DNA of 5,421 nucleotides from contig CAKRHU010000130.1 of NCBI GenBank assembly GCA_934339215.1, positions 1 through 5,421 on the forward strand. Reading direction: 5' to 3'. Position 1 is the stretch's first letter; each line of letters opens with the position of its first letter. Shown here in pieces: positions 1 through 5,421 of the stretch. The notes beneath the pieces were generated by a model. It searched no databases, was not told the DNA's origin, and saw only the letters and a list, made by a program, of their open reading frames with translations. Position numbers and translations under genes: made by a program. The stretch comes from an uncultured Lacticaseibacillus sp. GTDB taxonomy: Bacteria; Bacillota; Bacilli; Lactobacillales; Lactobacillaceae.

Positions 1-1094
1 AAGTGCGCCTGGCTGGCAATCGCGTCGGCTGGGTCGCCTCTTGGTTAGTGCATGAAGATGCTGCGACAACTTCTGCAGCGAAAGTTGCCCGCACGACGAC
101 GAATGTCAACGTGCGCCAATACGCCTCAAGTTCTGCCAAACAACTGGGCACCTTAAGCAGTGGGAGTACCGTCAGCGTATTATATCAAAGCAATGGTTGG
201 AGTCAGATCCAATATAACAACACGGCGGCTTGGGTTGATTCCAGTTTATTGCAATTAACTGGTGCGACAACCACGATCAATCCGACGCAAACCGCAATTG
301 CGACAGTCAAAGCGACGACGCCAACATTGAAAGCCACCACCACTTTGGCCGCCAACGTGCGCCAAACGGCTGGGTTAAACGCCGCAGTGGTCACTCGCAT
401 TGCCAAAGGTGCAACGGTCACGGTACTCAGTCAATCCGGTGATTGGTATCACGTACGGACCGCCGATGGCAAAACCGGCTACATCGCCAGCTGGATCTTA
501 TCCATGCCTGGGGCGTCGACGAATAAAGCTGCCACGAAGTTATCTGAAGCGACCATCGTGATCGATCCAGGTCACGGCGGCAATGATACCGGGGCATTGT
601 CCACTTCTGGTAAATACGAAAAGACTTACACCTTGCAAATGGCCAAAGCAGTCGGCGCCAAACTTGAAGCCGCTGGGGCTAAAGTGGTTTACACCCGGTC
701 AACGGACACTTACGTCGACTTAGCGCCGCGTCCAGTCGTGGCCAAGAAAGTCCACGCAGATGCCTTTATCTCCTTCCACTTTGATTCCACGCCAAATGCC
801 AACACGGCAAGCGGCTTTACCAGTTACTATTACAACGCCTCTAAAGATAAAGCGTTGGCCACAAACTTGAACAAAGCTTTAGGGAGCAATTTGAGTTTGA
901 CCAATCGTGGCGTCGCCTTTGGGAATTATGAAGTCTTACGCGACAACGATCAACCGAGTGTATTACTCGAAATGGGTTACATCAACGATGATCATGACTT
1001 CAAGTTCATCGAATCCGGTAATTATCAACAAACCGTGGCAGCAGACATCGTCAACGGGATGAATGCTTACTTTGCAGCAGGCAATCATCAATAA
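1..1094 (+). CDS. N-acetylmuramoyl-L-alanine amidase with SH3b repeats (5' end missing)
   Basis: Zinc-dependent peptidoglycan amidase that cleaves the bond between N-acetylmuramic acid and L-alanine of the stem peptide, acting outside the membrane. Reading frame 3 is open from the left edge, so the first visible codon (GTG at 3) is not the start; any signal peptide lies outside the window. Counting from that codon, residues 1-16 are the tail of one SH3b domain (GWVASWL), 34-85 a second (NVNVRQ to WVDSSLL) and 113-168 a third (NVRQ to GYIASWIL), joined by Thr/Ala-rich linkers. Residues 184-356 are the Amidase_3 catalytic domain. Its zinc/catalytic residues are all present: H191 in DPGHGG, E206 in KYEKTYTL, H259 in SFHFD and E323 in LLEMGY. 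The SH3b domains probably bind the wall. It resembles B. subtilis YrvJ, which also lies near dtd, but here it faces the opposite way. A terminator follows 8 bases after the stop. Confident of family, not of substrate or cell role. Confidence 0.93.
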   Translation, partial: VRLAGNRVGWVASWLVHEDAATTSAAKVARTTTNVNVRQYASSSAKQLGTLSSGSTVSVLYQSNGWSQIQYNNTAAWVDSSLLQLTGATTTINPTQTAIATVKATTPTLKATTTLAANVRQTAGLNAAVVTRIAKGATVTVLSQSGDWYHVRTADGKTGYIASWILSMPGASTNKAATKLSEATIVIDPGHGGNDTGALSTSGKYEKTYTLQMAKAVGAKLEAAGAKVVYTRSTDTYVDLAPRPVVAKKVHADAFISFHFDSTPNANTASGFTSYYYNASKDKALATNLNKALGSNLSLTNRGVAFGNYEVLRDNDQPSVLLEMGYINDDHDFKFIESGNYQQTVAADIVNGMNAYFAAGNHQ

Positions 1095-1101
1095 TCCCAA
1101 G

Positions 1102-1133
1102 AAAATGATCTCGAAATCTGAGATCATTTTTGT
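1102..1133 (+). terminator. Intrinsic terminator of the amidase gene
   Basis: A perfect 11-bp stem (1102-1112 with 1120-1130) encloses a 7-base loop and runs into a T-rich tract (TTTTTGTTT from 1127). It starts 8 bases after the amidase stop codon. On the minus strand the stem is followed only by TTTTC, so it may also act weakly as a barrier to transcription arriving from the right. Confidence 0.85.
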
Positions 1134-1145
1134 TTGCACGCAAAT

Positions 1146-1178
1146 AAAAAAGCATTACTTCCATTAAAGAAGTAACGC
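1146..1178 (-). terminator. Intrinsic terminator of the rel-dtd-HAD unit
   Basis: Read on the minus strand, a 10-bp stem (1178-1169 with 1161-1152), a 7-base loop and six T residues (1151-1146) lie 12 bases past the HAD stop codon. One position (1154/1176) is a G·U wobble in the minus-strand RNA but an A×C mismatch in the plus-strand RNA. Both the T run and the wobble therefore assign this hairpin to minus-strand transcription. Confidence 0.85.
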
Positions 1179-1189
1179 ATTTTGATATC

Positions 1190-1816
1190 CTAGCGACCTA
1201 ACAATGGCACAATGTCCATCAAGGTTTCGATTTGATGATCGGCCATTGGCGCATCATCGAGTTTGTCGATATTGAAGTAGACCCCTTGAACCTTAGCAGC
1301 TTGTCCGGCAATCACGTCTAAGCGGCGATCCCCGATCATCGCCGTGCGTTCAGGGTTGAGTTGATAGCGATCCACCAAATACAAGACCGCATCAGGTTTT
1401 GGTTTGCGGGCCAGATGTAAATCGCTGGTCACCCCACCTAAGAACAATTTGTCTAACCCATTGCGGGCTAATAATGTCCAAGCCTTGTCATCGCGGTGCG
1501 TCATCAGTAAGTTGTTCCCGCCTGCGTCAACCACTGCTTGTAAGACGTCAGCGGTTTGCGCATAAGGGGTGGCTTTCATCACTTCCAAAGCTTCGCGGCG
1601 GTGATATTCAGCCAGCACTTGATCTTCATCCAACTTTTGTTGGCGAGCAAAGTTTTTGGCGGTTTCAGTCACAGAACCGTGTTTGATGATCTTGTACAGT
1701 TCATCTTGATCGATATGGACATCGATGCTTTCTAAGGTATCGTGCAAGGCTTTGAGAATGCCAGGGTAAGTGTCATACAAGGTCCCGTCGAGGTCCCAAA
1801 TCGCATTGGTAATCAA
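1190..1816 (-). CDS. HAD-superfamily hydrolase, phosphatase-type, TTG start
   Basis: A 208-residue cytoplasmic Mg-dependent phosphatase of the haloacid dehalogenase superfamily. All four core motifs are visible: motif I DLDGT with nucleophile D8 and acid/base D10; motif II T106 in LLMTHRDD; motif III K138 in RKPKPD; motif IV GDRRLD with D163 and D167. Residues of about 15-85 form the helical C1-type cap of the phosphoglycolate phosphatase/beta-phosphoglucomutase subgroup. The substrate cannot be told from sequence. The start is TTG: motif I sits at its usual distance of eight residues, no in-frame ATG occurs before residue 80, and an AAGGAGA ribosome binding site (1826-1832) lies 10 bases upstream. 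That site is built from the last codons of dtd, whose stop is 4 bases away, so translation is probably coupled. It is the last gene of the minus-strand unit, followed by its own terminator. Family call is firm; names such as gph would be guesses. Confidence 0.9.
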   Translation of the reverse strand: MITNAIWDLDGTLYDTYPGILKALHDTLESIDVHIDQDELYKIIKHGSVTETAKNFARQQKLDEDQVLAEYHRREALEVMKATPYAQTADVLQAVVDAGGNNLLMTHRDDKAWTLLARNGLDKLFLGGVTSDLHLARKPKPDAVLYLVDRYQLNPERTAMIGDRRLDVIAGQAAKVQGVYFNIDKLDDAPMADHQIETLMDIVPLLGR

Positions 1817-1820
1817 AAAT

Positions 1821-2267
1821 TTATTTCTCCTTCGTATCGATCAGAATTGTCACTGGGCCATCATTGACCAAGCTGACTTGCATATCTGCGCCAAACACGC
1901 CCACTTCGACCGGGATCCCGGTTTCAGCCATTGAGTGGTTGAACGCGTCGTAAAGTTGTTCGCCTAAAGCAGGCGGTGCGGCTTGAATAAAACTCGGCCG
2001 ATTGCCATGCGTCGTGCTGGCATAAAGCGTAAATTGCGAAATCGACAAAATGCTGCCGCCGATTTGGCTGATGTCGAGATTCATTTTGCCTTGGGCATCA
2101 GAGAAAACTCGCAACTTGGAAATCTTGTGGACCAAATAATCCACATCTTCCTGCGAATCTTCTGGCCCGACGCCTAACAACACCATAAATCCGGCCTCAA
2201 TTTGGCCGTGAATCGCACCCTCGATGGTCACACTAGCTTGCGTGACCCGTTGAATCACTGCTTTCAT
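1821..2267 (-). CDS. dtd: D-aminoacyl-tRNA deacylase
   Basis: A 148-residue homodimeric cytoplasmic enzyme that hydrolyses D-amino acids (and glycine mischarged on tRNA-Ala) from tRNA, keeping D-residues out of protein. The length is typical of the DTD family. The sequence opens with [13 protein letters not shown], the usual DTD N-terminus. The two signature motifs are present: SQFTL (77-81) followed by HGNRPSF (88-94), and NDGPVT (135-140), which carries the Gly137-Pro138 pair known in the family as the cross-subunit Gly-cisPro chirality filter. The position before GNRP is His, where many family members have Lys; this is a minor variation. The ATG at 2267 is preceded by AAGGAGA at 2271-2277 with a short 3-base gap. 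dtd lies downstream of rel as in B. subtilis and many other Firmicutes, and ends 4 bases before the HAD start codon. Very confident. Confidence 0.97.
   Translation of the reverse strand: MKAVIQRVTQASVTIEGAIHGQIEAGFMVLLGVGPEDSQEDVDYLVHKISKLRVFSDAQGKMNLDISQIGGSILSISQFTLYASTTHGNRPSFIQAAPPALGEQLYDAFNHSMAETGIPVEVGVFGADMQVSLVNDGPVTILIDTKEK
1826..1832 (-). promoter_or_regulatory. Ribosome binding site of the HAD gene, inside the end of dtd
   Basis: AAGGAGA on the minus strand encodes the final Lys-Glu-Lys codons of dtd and also provides the Shine-Dalgarno site for the TTG start at 1816. It decides in favour of this non-ATG start and implies that ribosomes finishing dtd help start the HAD gene. Confidence 0.75.
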
Positions 2268-2306
2268 AAATCTCCTTCGTCGTGTTCAGCTTTGCAACGC
2301 CTTTGC

Positions 2307-2349
2307 GGATAAGCCGAGACCGGACTTAAAGCACGATCCCGACTTATCC
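2307..2349 (-). repeat. 16-bp imperfect inverted repeat between rel and dtd
   Basis: The arms 2307-2322 and 2334-2349 flank an 11-base loop. In minus-strand RNA all 16 positions pair, 13 as Watson-Crick and 3 as G·U; in plus-strand RNA those three become A×C mismatches. The structure therefore belongs to the rel-dtd transcript. No T run follows on the minus strand (GCAAAGG comes next), so it does not look like a terminator. It could be an RNA processing or stability element, or a copy of a dispersed intergenic repeat. It fills the middle of the only sizeable gap in this operon (2268-2381), where I saw no convincing promoter. Confidence 0.7.
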
Positions 2350-2381
2350 TTTGGGTTAAAACTGCGAACCGTCACACTGGG

Positions 2382-4616
2382 TTACCCTTTGGTCCGCTTG
2401 ACCTCATAAATATCTGGAATATTCTTCACAGCATCCATCATGCGATCCAAGTGAGCCAAGTTCCGTATCCCAACAGTGACGTGAATGTCAGCCATTTTAT
2501 CGTGATCGACGCGGCCAACCACATTGTTGAGGTTCTTAGTTTGGGCATTCAACGTTTGCAAGACATCGTTCAACAACCCAGAACGGTTGTACCCGTAAAT
2601 TTCCAAATCGGTGTCAAACAATTGCGATTGATCGTTGAGGTTTTGCCAACCGACATCGATCAATCGCCCAGCCATTTCAGAATCTGCAGCGACATTTGGA
2701 CAATCCGTGCGATGGATAGTCACCCCACGGCCTTTGGTGACATAGCCGACGATTGGGTCGCCAGGCACTGGGTTACAACATTTGGCCAAGTGCACCAGCA
2801 AATTGTCGACGCCTTCGATCACAATGCCTTCTTGGGTGCGTGACGTTGGCTTTGGTGCTGGTTTGTCGCGGTTAACGGTGGTGACTTTTTGATGCGCGTC
2901 TAAAATGGCTTTCTCGCGGGCATCTTGTTCGGCCTTTTCTTTTTCCCGGCGGACTTTTTCCGTCAAGCGGTTGGCAATGATCTTTGGCGTGTATTCGCCG
3001 TAGCCGATTGCAGACATCAATTCAGATTCTTGCGTGAAGTTCAAACGCTTCAACAAATCTGCCATAGCCGGTTTTGGCGCTAAGAAGTCCTTTGGCGCGA
3101 AGCCTTGATCGAGCAGTTGATGTTCCAACATGTCGCGGCCTTTGATGGCATTTTCTTCTTTGTCTTCTTGTTTGAAGTAACGCCGGATCTTGTTGCGCGC
3201 CCGAGAAGTGAACACCAAGTTGACCCAGTCACGGGAAGGCTTTGAACCACTCGCAGTCAAAACTTCGACAATGTCGCCGTTTTTGAGCTGGTAGTTCAAC
3301 GGCACGATTTTGCCGTTGACTTTAGCGCCGACAGTTTTGTTACCAACATCGGTGTGGACCATGTAAGCAAAGTCCAAGGGTCCGGCACCTTTAGGCAGTT
3401 CGTACACATCCCCGCGTGGTGTAAACACATACACCCGATCGGAGAAGATATCACCTTTAACGGATTCCATAAAGTCGTTGGCGTCGTCAGCTTCATCTTG
3501 GATTTCCAAGATTTCGCGGAACATGTCGAGCTTTTTGCCAGACTTGTCGTATTGAACTTCTTGGGTTTGGCCTTCTTTATACGCCCAGTGCGCCGCAACC
3601 CCGTATTCAGCGACGTGGTGCATTTCTTCGGTACGGATCTGCACTTCCAAAGGCTTGCCTTTAGGCCCGATCACGGTCGTGTGCAAGGATTGATACATGT
3701 TGGCTTTTGGCATGGCGATGTAGTCTTTGAACCGCCCTGGCATTGGCTTCCACTTGGTGTGAATGGCGCCAAGCACCGCATAACAGTCTTTAATGGTTTC
3801 GGTGATCACCCGCACAGCCAGCAAATCGTAAAGTTCATCGAATTGCTTATGCTTGTCACGCATTTTTTTGTAAATGGAATAAATGTGCTTCGGGCGACCA
3901 TAGATCTCATATTTCATGTTGAGGTCAGCCAAGGCTGCATTGATTTCTTTGATGGCGCCTTGAATGTATGCCTCGCGCTCACCACGCTTGGACTTCATCA
4001 ACTGTGCGATGCGGTAATACTGTTGAGGGTTCAAATAACGCAAAGAGAGATCTTCCAGCTCCCACTTGATGGTACTGATCCCTAAGCGATCGGCCAGTGG
4101 CGCATAGATTTCCAAGGTTTCGTTGGCAATGCGACGTTGTTTATCTGGGCGCAAGTGCATCAAGGTGCGCATGTTGTGTAAGCGATCAGCCAACTTCACC
4201 AAAATGACCCGCATGTCTTTGGCCATCGCCAATAACATTTTGCGGTGGTTTTCCGCGAGTTCATCTTTGTGGGCAACGTAAGTGACTTTCGACAACTTGG
4301 TCAAGCCGTCGACGATCACTGCCGTTTCTTTGCCGAACACTTCTTGAATGTCACCGAGGGTAATGTTGGTATCTTCGACAACATCATGTAAGTACCCCGA
4401 AGCCACCGTCACGGGATCCATTTTCAAATCGGCTAAAATGCCGGCGACTTGAATCGGATGAATAATGTAAGGTTCCCCAGACTTGCGGCGTTGATCATGG
4501 TGCACATAAGCGGCAAAGTCGTAGGCTTTCTTGACAAAAGCGAGATGCTCGTCATTCATGTATTTGCGGCACATGTCCATGACTTGATCTTGCGTCAATT
4601 CAATTTCTTCTGCCAT
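2382..4616 (-). CDS. rel: Bifunctional (p)ppGpp synthetase/hydrolase (stringent response)
   Basis: A 744-residue long-form RSH enzyme that makes (p)ppGpp from ATP and GTP/GDP on starved ribosomes and also degrades it. Hydrolase HD domain (about 25-155): R44, H53, H77-D78, E81-D82, D144 and N148 all fall on the numbering established for streptococcal Rel. Synthetase domain (about 235-345): D264, Y308 and E324 in EVQIRT, with RFKD at 295-298, the RxKD motif of bifunctional enzymes rather than the ExDD of RelA. Then TGS (393-454), a helical segment, a zinc-finger-like domain with C613-C614, H635 and C639, and a C-terminal ACT domain (about 668-744). Nothing is missing, so both activities are predicted. 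The start is the ATG at 4616, which follows GAGGAGGG by 4 bases; a GTG seven codons upstream (4637) is in frame but lies upstream of that site and would translate through it. First gene of the unit rel-dtd-HAD, with a structured leader. Confidence 0.98.
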   Translation of the reverse strand: MAEEIELTQDQVMDMCRKYMNDEHLAFVKKAYDFAAYVHHDQRRKSGEPYIIHPIQVAGILADLKMDPVTVASGYLHDVVEDTNITLGDIQEVFGKETAVIVDGLTKLSKVTYVAHKDELAENHRKMLLAMAKDMRVILVKLADRLHNMRTLMHLRPDKQRRIANETLEIYAPLADRLGISTIKWELEDLSLRYLNPQQYYRIAQLMKSKRGEREAYIQGAIKEINAALADLNMKYEIYGRPKHIYSIYKKMRDKHKQFDELYDLLAVRVITETIKDCYAVLGAIHTKWKPMPGRFKDYIAMPKANMYQSLHTTVIGPKGKPLEVQIRTEEMHHVAEYGVAAHWAYKEGQTQEVQYDKSGKKLDMFREILEIQDEADDANDFMESVKGDIFSDRVYVFTPRGDVYELPKGAGPLDFAYMVHTDVGNKTVGAKVNGKIVPLNYQLKNGDIVEVLTASGSKPSRDWVNLVFTSRARNKIRRYFKQEDKEENAIKGRDMLEHQLLDQGFAPKDFLAPKPAMADLLKRLNFTQESELMSAIGYGEYTPKIIANRLTEKVRREKEKAEQDAREKAILDAHQKVTTVNRDKPAPKPTSRTQEGIVIEGVDNLLVHLAKCCNPVPGDPIVGYVTKGRGVTIHRTDCPNVAADSEMAGRLIDVGWQNLNDQSQLFDTDLEIYGYNRSGLLNDVLQTLNAQTKNLNNVVGRVDHDKMADIHVTVGIRNLAHLDRMMDAVKNIPDIYEVKRTKG

Positions 4617-4620
4617 AATT

Positions 4621-4628
4621 CCCTCCTC
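4621..4628 (-). promoter_or_regulatory. Ribosome binding site that sets the rel start
   Basis: GAGGAGGG on the minus strand, 4 bases before the ATG at 4616, is a near-perfect complement to the 16S rRNA 3' end. It chooses the 744-residue Rel over the version starting at GTG 4637, and the residue numbering of the HD domain agrees. Its first bases overlap a TGA stop (4629-4627) of a short upstream open frame. Confidence 0.85.
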
Positions 4629-4689
4629 AGACGCCACCGCCGGCGCAAAGCAGCAGCTGCGGCGTGACTTGTTTAGACAAATTCAACAT
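4627..4689 (-). other. Possible 20-codon leader ORF upstream of rel
   Basis: An ATG at 4689 opens a 20-codon frame (begins MLNLSKQ, ends CAGGGV) whose TGA stop overlaps the rel ribosome binding site as TGAGGAGGG. That layout would allow translation to couple into rel. Against it, no Shine-Dalgarno sequence precedes the ATG (the upstream bases are TTTTGTGCAATC), and a 20-codon frame can arise by chance. It starts 8 bases after the T tract of the upstream hairpin. I recognise no similarity to a known leader peptide and no run of one diagnostic amino acid except three consecutive Leu codons. Treat as speculative. Confidence 0.2.
4631..4665 (-). promoter_or_regulatory. GC-rich leader hairpin next to the rel ribosome binding site
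   Basis: In minus-strand RNA the outer arms ACGCC (4665-4661) and GGCGT (4635-4631) pair and the stem continues inward to 11 pairs (two G·U) with one A×G mismatch, leaving an 11-base loop. The stem ends 2 bases before GAGGAGGG. It could limit ribosome access or stack against the initiation site. The two wobble pairs become mismatches on the plus strand, which fits a minus-strand RNA role. No T tract follows, so it is not a terminator. Confidence 0.45.
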
Positions 4690-4697
4690 GATTGCAC

Positions 4698-4727
4698 AAA
4701 AGCCGAGCGCAGAAAGTCTGGCTCGGC
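4698..4727 (-). terminator. Terminator-like hairpin in the rel leader / end of rsmE operon
   Basis: On the minus strand a perfect 7-bp GC-rich stem GCCGAGC/GCTCGGC (4727-4721 with 4708-4702) is followed by TTTTG. Inside it, CAGA/TCTG can add four pairs past a single bulged C. It lies 38 bases after the stop of the membrane protein gene, so it can end the rsmE transcript. It also lies downstream of a good promoter (4741-4769), beginning only about 7 bases after the predicted transcription start, so it can equally act as an attenuator of rel. The T tract is short (four), suggesting incomplete termination. Confidence 0.7.
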
Positions 4728-4740
4728 AGTGCTTGTCGCT

Positions 4741-4769
4741 ATTATACCAATGCGGTTGGGTCGCTTCAA
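4741..4769 (-). promoter_or_regulatory. Predicted sigma-A promoter of rel
   Basis: Minus-strand TTGAAG (4769-4764), a 17-base spacer and a perfect TATAAT (4746-4741) match the vegetative consensus at 10 of 12 positions with ideal spacing. The -35 box overlaps the TGA stop of the membrane protein gene. Transcription would begin near 4734, giving a leader of about 118 bases before the rel ATG, with the terminator-like hairpin inside it. The only other candidate, downstream of that hairpin, is TTGTGC-16-TCTAAA, which is much weaker. Confidence 0.7.
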
Positions 4770-5092
4770 TCCTTCTTGATCCAACTCAGCATCGTCAGCA
4801 ACCAATAAATGGGTAAGAACCAATAATTGTACTTGGCAAAACGCAAATAAACCATCAAGCCAAATAATACAGGCATGATCAAACTATACCACCAAGGTAA
4901 GTGGGCTTTGCGCATGAGATGGCCGATCCAAAGCGACCATAACCCATTGATGACGATAAATAACAACCCGACGCGCATCGCCACAGACGCGCCAGCAAAT
5001 TTAAGGACCCAAGGCATGATCAAAGTGAGGATCAAGTCCCCAAACACGATCAAGCCAGCATTGGATTTGGACCAAGAAAGCAATTTTTGCAT
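4766..5092 (-). CDS. Small four-helix membrane protein of unknown function
   Basis: A 108-residue, very hydrophobic, Trp-rich protein that I do not recognise. Four likely membrane helices are at about 14-32, 36-60, 66-85 and 90-105, with basic residues at the ends (KLLSWSK at the start, RKAH at 61-64, RFAK at 84-87, IKKD at the C-terminus). Polar residues inside or at the edge of helices include D19 and N49. There is no signal peptide cleavage site and no catalytic motif that I can see. The ATG at 5092 comes 6 bases after the rsmE stop, with AGGAG (5109-5105) inside the end of rsmE, 12 bases before the start, so the two are almost certainly co-transcribed. Its stop overlaps the -35 box of the rel promoter. 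The intact frame, tight spacing and hydrophobic pattern argue for a real gene; function is unknown. Confidence 0.8.
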   Translation of the reverse strand: MQKLLSWSKSNAGLIVFGDLILTLIMPWVLKFAGASVAMRVGLLFIVINGLWSLWIGHLMRKAHLPWWYSLIMPVLFGLMVYLRFAKYNYWFLPIYWLLTMLSWIKKD

Positions 5093-5098
5093 AAGCGA

Positions 5099-5421
5099 TT
5101 AGATCTCCTGTAATTCAACTAGCGCGCTGATGGCGCTGAGTAAGTATAGTGGTGCGGTCTCCGTGCGCATAATGCGCGGTCCCAACCCTGCTGGTACAAA
5201 CCCGATTTGTTGCAATGATGCCACTTCTTGCGGACTCATGCCGCCTTCTGGTCCAAACACCGCGATCAAACTTTGCGGATGCGTTCGTACAGTTTGAACC
5301 AACCGCGCCGCTTCGCCATGCTTGGCAGCTTCTTCATAAGCGACGATCCCCACTTGATCGTCGTTTAAGGTTAAATCATTCAGTTTGGTGAAGCCGACTG
5401 TCGGCACGACATTGCGATGAC
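5099..5421 (-). CDS. rsmE: 16S rRNA (uracil-1498-N3)-methyltransferase, C-terminal part
   Basis: SAM-dependent SPOUT-family methyltransferase that modifies U1498 of 16S rRNA in the decoding region of the 30S subunit. Only the last 106 codons are inside the window: the frame stays open to the right edge and begins HRNVVP, which matches the region after the usual EQ(S/C)xR motif of the family, so the GTG at 5407 is internal and not a start. Typical RsmE proteins are about 240-250 residues. The C-terminal trefoil-knot motifs are clear: AVFGPEGG (GPEGG at about 5254-5240) and LGPRIMRTETAPLYLLSAI near the end, which together form the SAM pocket. The stop TAA is at 5101-5099 and the next gene starts 6 bases later. 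Very confident of the family. Confidence 0.95.
   Translation of the reverse strand, partial: HRNVVPTVGFTKLNDLTLNDDQVGIVAYEEAAKHGEAARLVQTVRTHPQSLIAVFGPEGGMSPQEVASLQQIGFVPAGLGPRIMRTETAPLYLLSAISALVELQEI

Noticed and set aside
3..5. GTG as the amidase start
   Set aside because: The first visible residues are already the end of an SH3b domain (GWVASWL), with no signal peptide or ribosome binding site, so the gene begins outside the window.
203..421. Minus-strand open frame of 72 codons inside the amidase gene
   Set aside because: It overlaps conserved SH3b coding sequence, has no domain and no ribosome binding site, and reads as a shadow of the repeats.
2307..2349. Terminator between rel and dtd
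   Set aside because: The stem is strong in minus-strand RNA, but the following bases are GCAAAGG with no T tract. On the plus strand the stem has three mismatches.
2451..2843. Plus-strand open frame of 130 codons inside the 3' part of rel
   Set aside because: It is antisense to the Rel ACT and zinc-finger domains and shows no feature of its own.
3354..4085. Antisense open frame of 243 codons on the plus strand inside rel
   Set aside because: It lies wholly within the fully conserved Rel coding sequence, has no recognisable domain and no credible ribosome binding site, and is explained by the rel codon pattern read backwards.
4617..4637. Upstream in-frame GTG start that would add seven residues to Rel
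   Set aside because: The added codons consist of the GAGGAGGG ribosome binding site itself, and the catalytic residue numbers match streptococcal Rel only when counting from the ATG at 4616.
4617..4740. T-box or known riboswitch in the rel leader
   Set aside because: I see no T-box consensus, specifier-loop arrangement or other aptamer signature, and the leader of about 118 bases is shorter than a usual T-box leader.
5405..5407. GTG as the start of a 102-residue protein
   Set aside because: The frame continues upstream to the window edge with RsmE-like sequence (HRNVV), so the GTG is an internal codon of a truncated gene.

Overview
The window looks like chromosome from a low-to-mid GC Firmicute, most likely a member of the Lactobacillaceae. 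The evidence is strong AGGAGG-type ribosome binding sites, a TATAAT promoter, intrinsic terminators, a bifunctional Rel whose catalytic residues keep streptococcal Rel numbering, an SH3b-containing cell-wall amidase, and the Firmicute gene neighbourhood rsmE / rel / dtd / amidase. The exact genus cannot be fixed from this sequence alone.

Layout, left to right. (1) 1-1094, plus strand: the C-terminal part of a secreted-type N-acetylmuramoyl-L-alanine amidase (SH3b repeats, then Amidase_3), cut by the left edge. (2) 1095-1189: a 95-base convergent intergenic region with one intrinsic terminator for each strand. (3) 1190-4616, minus strand: a three-gene unit transcribed leftwards, rel (ppGpp synthetase/hydrolase), dtd (D-aminoacyl-tRNA deacylase) and a HAD-family phosphatase. 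dtd and the HAD gene are tightly coupled. A 114-base gap between rel and dtd holds a 16-bp imperfect hairpin. (4) 4617-4765: the rel leader, with a near-consensus promoter followed almost at once by a terminator-like hairpin, a second hairpin next to the ribosome binding site, and a possible 20-codon ORF that ends inside that site. (5) 4766-5421, minus strand: a small four-helix membrane protein of unknown function and, 6 bases upstream of it, the 3' end of rsmE (16S rRNA U1498 methyltransferase), cut by the right edge.

Most of the window serves translation and its quality control: rRNA modification (RsmE), sensing of uncharged tRNA and ppGpp turnover (Rel), and removal of D-amino acids from tRNA (Dtd). 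The amidase is a separate, opposite-facing cell-wall gene. No mobile element, CRISPR array, tRNA or rRNA gene was seen, and no gene-free stretch exceeds 150 bases. The most interesting structure is the rel leader, where a good promoter, a terminator-like hairpin and a possible leader ORF are packed into about 150 bases and suggest premature-termination or coupling control of rel. This is an inference from sequence only.
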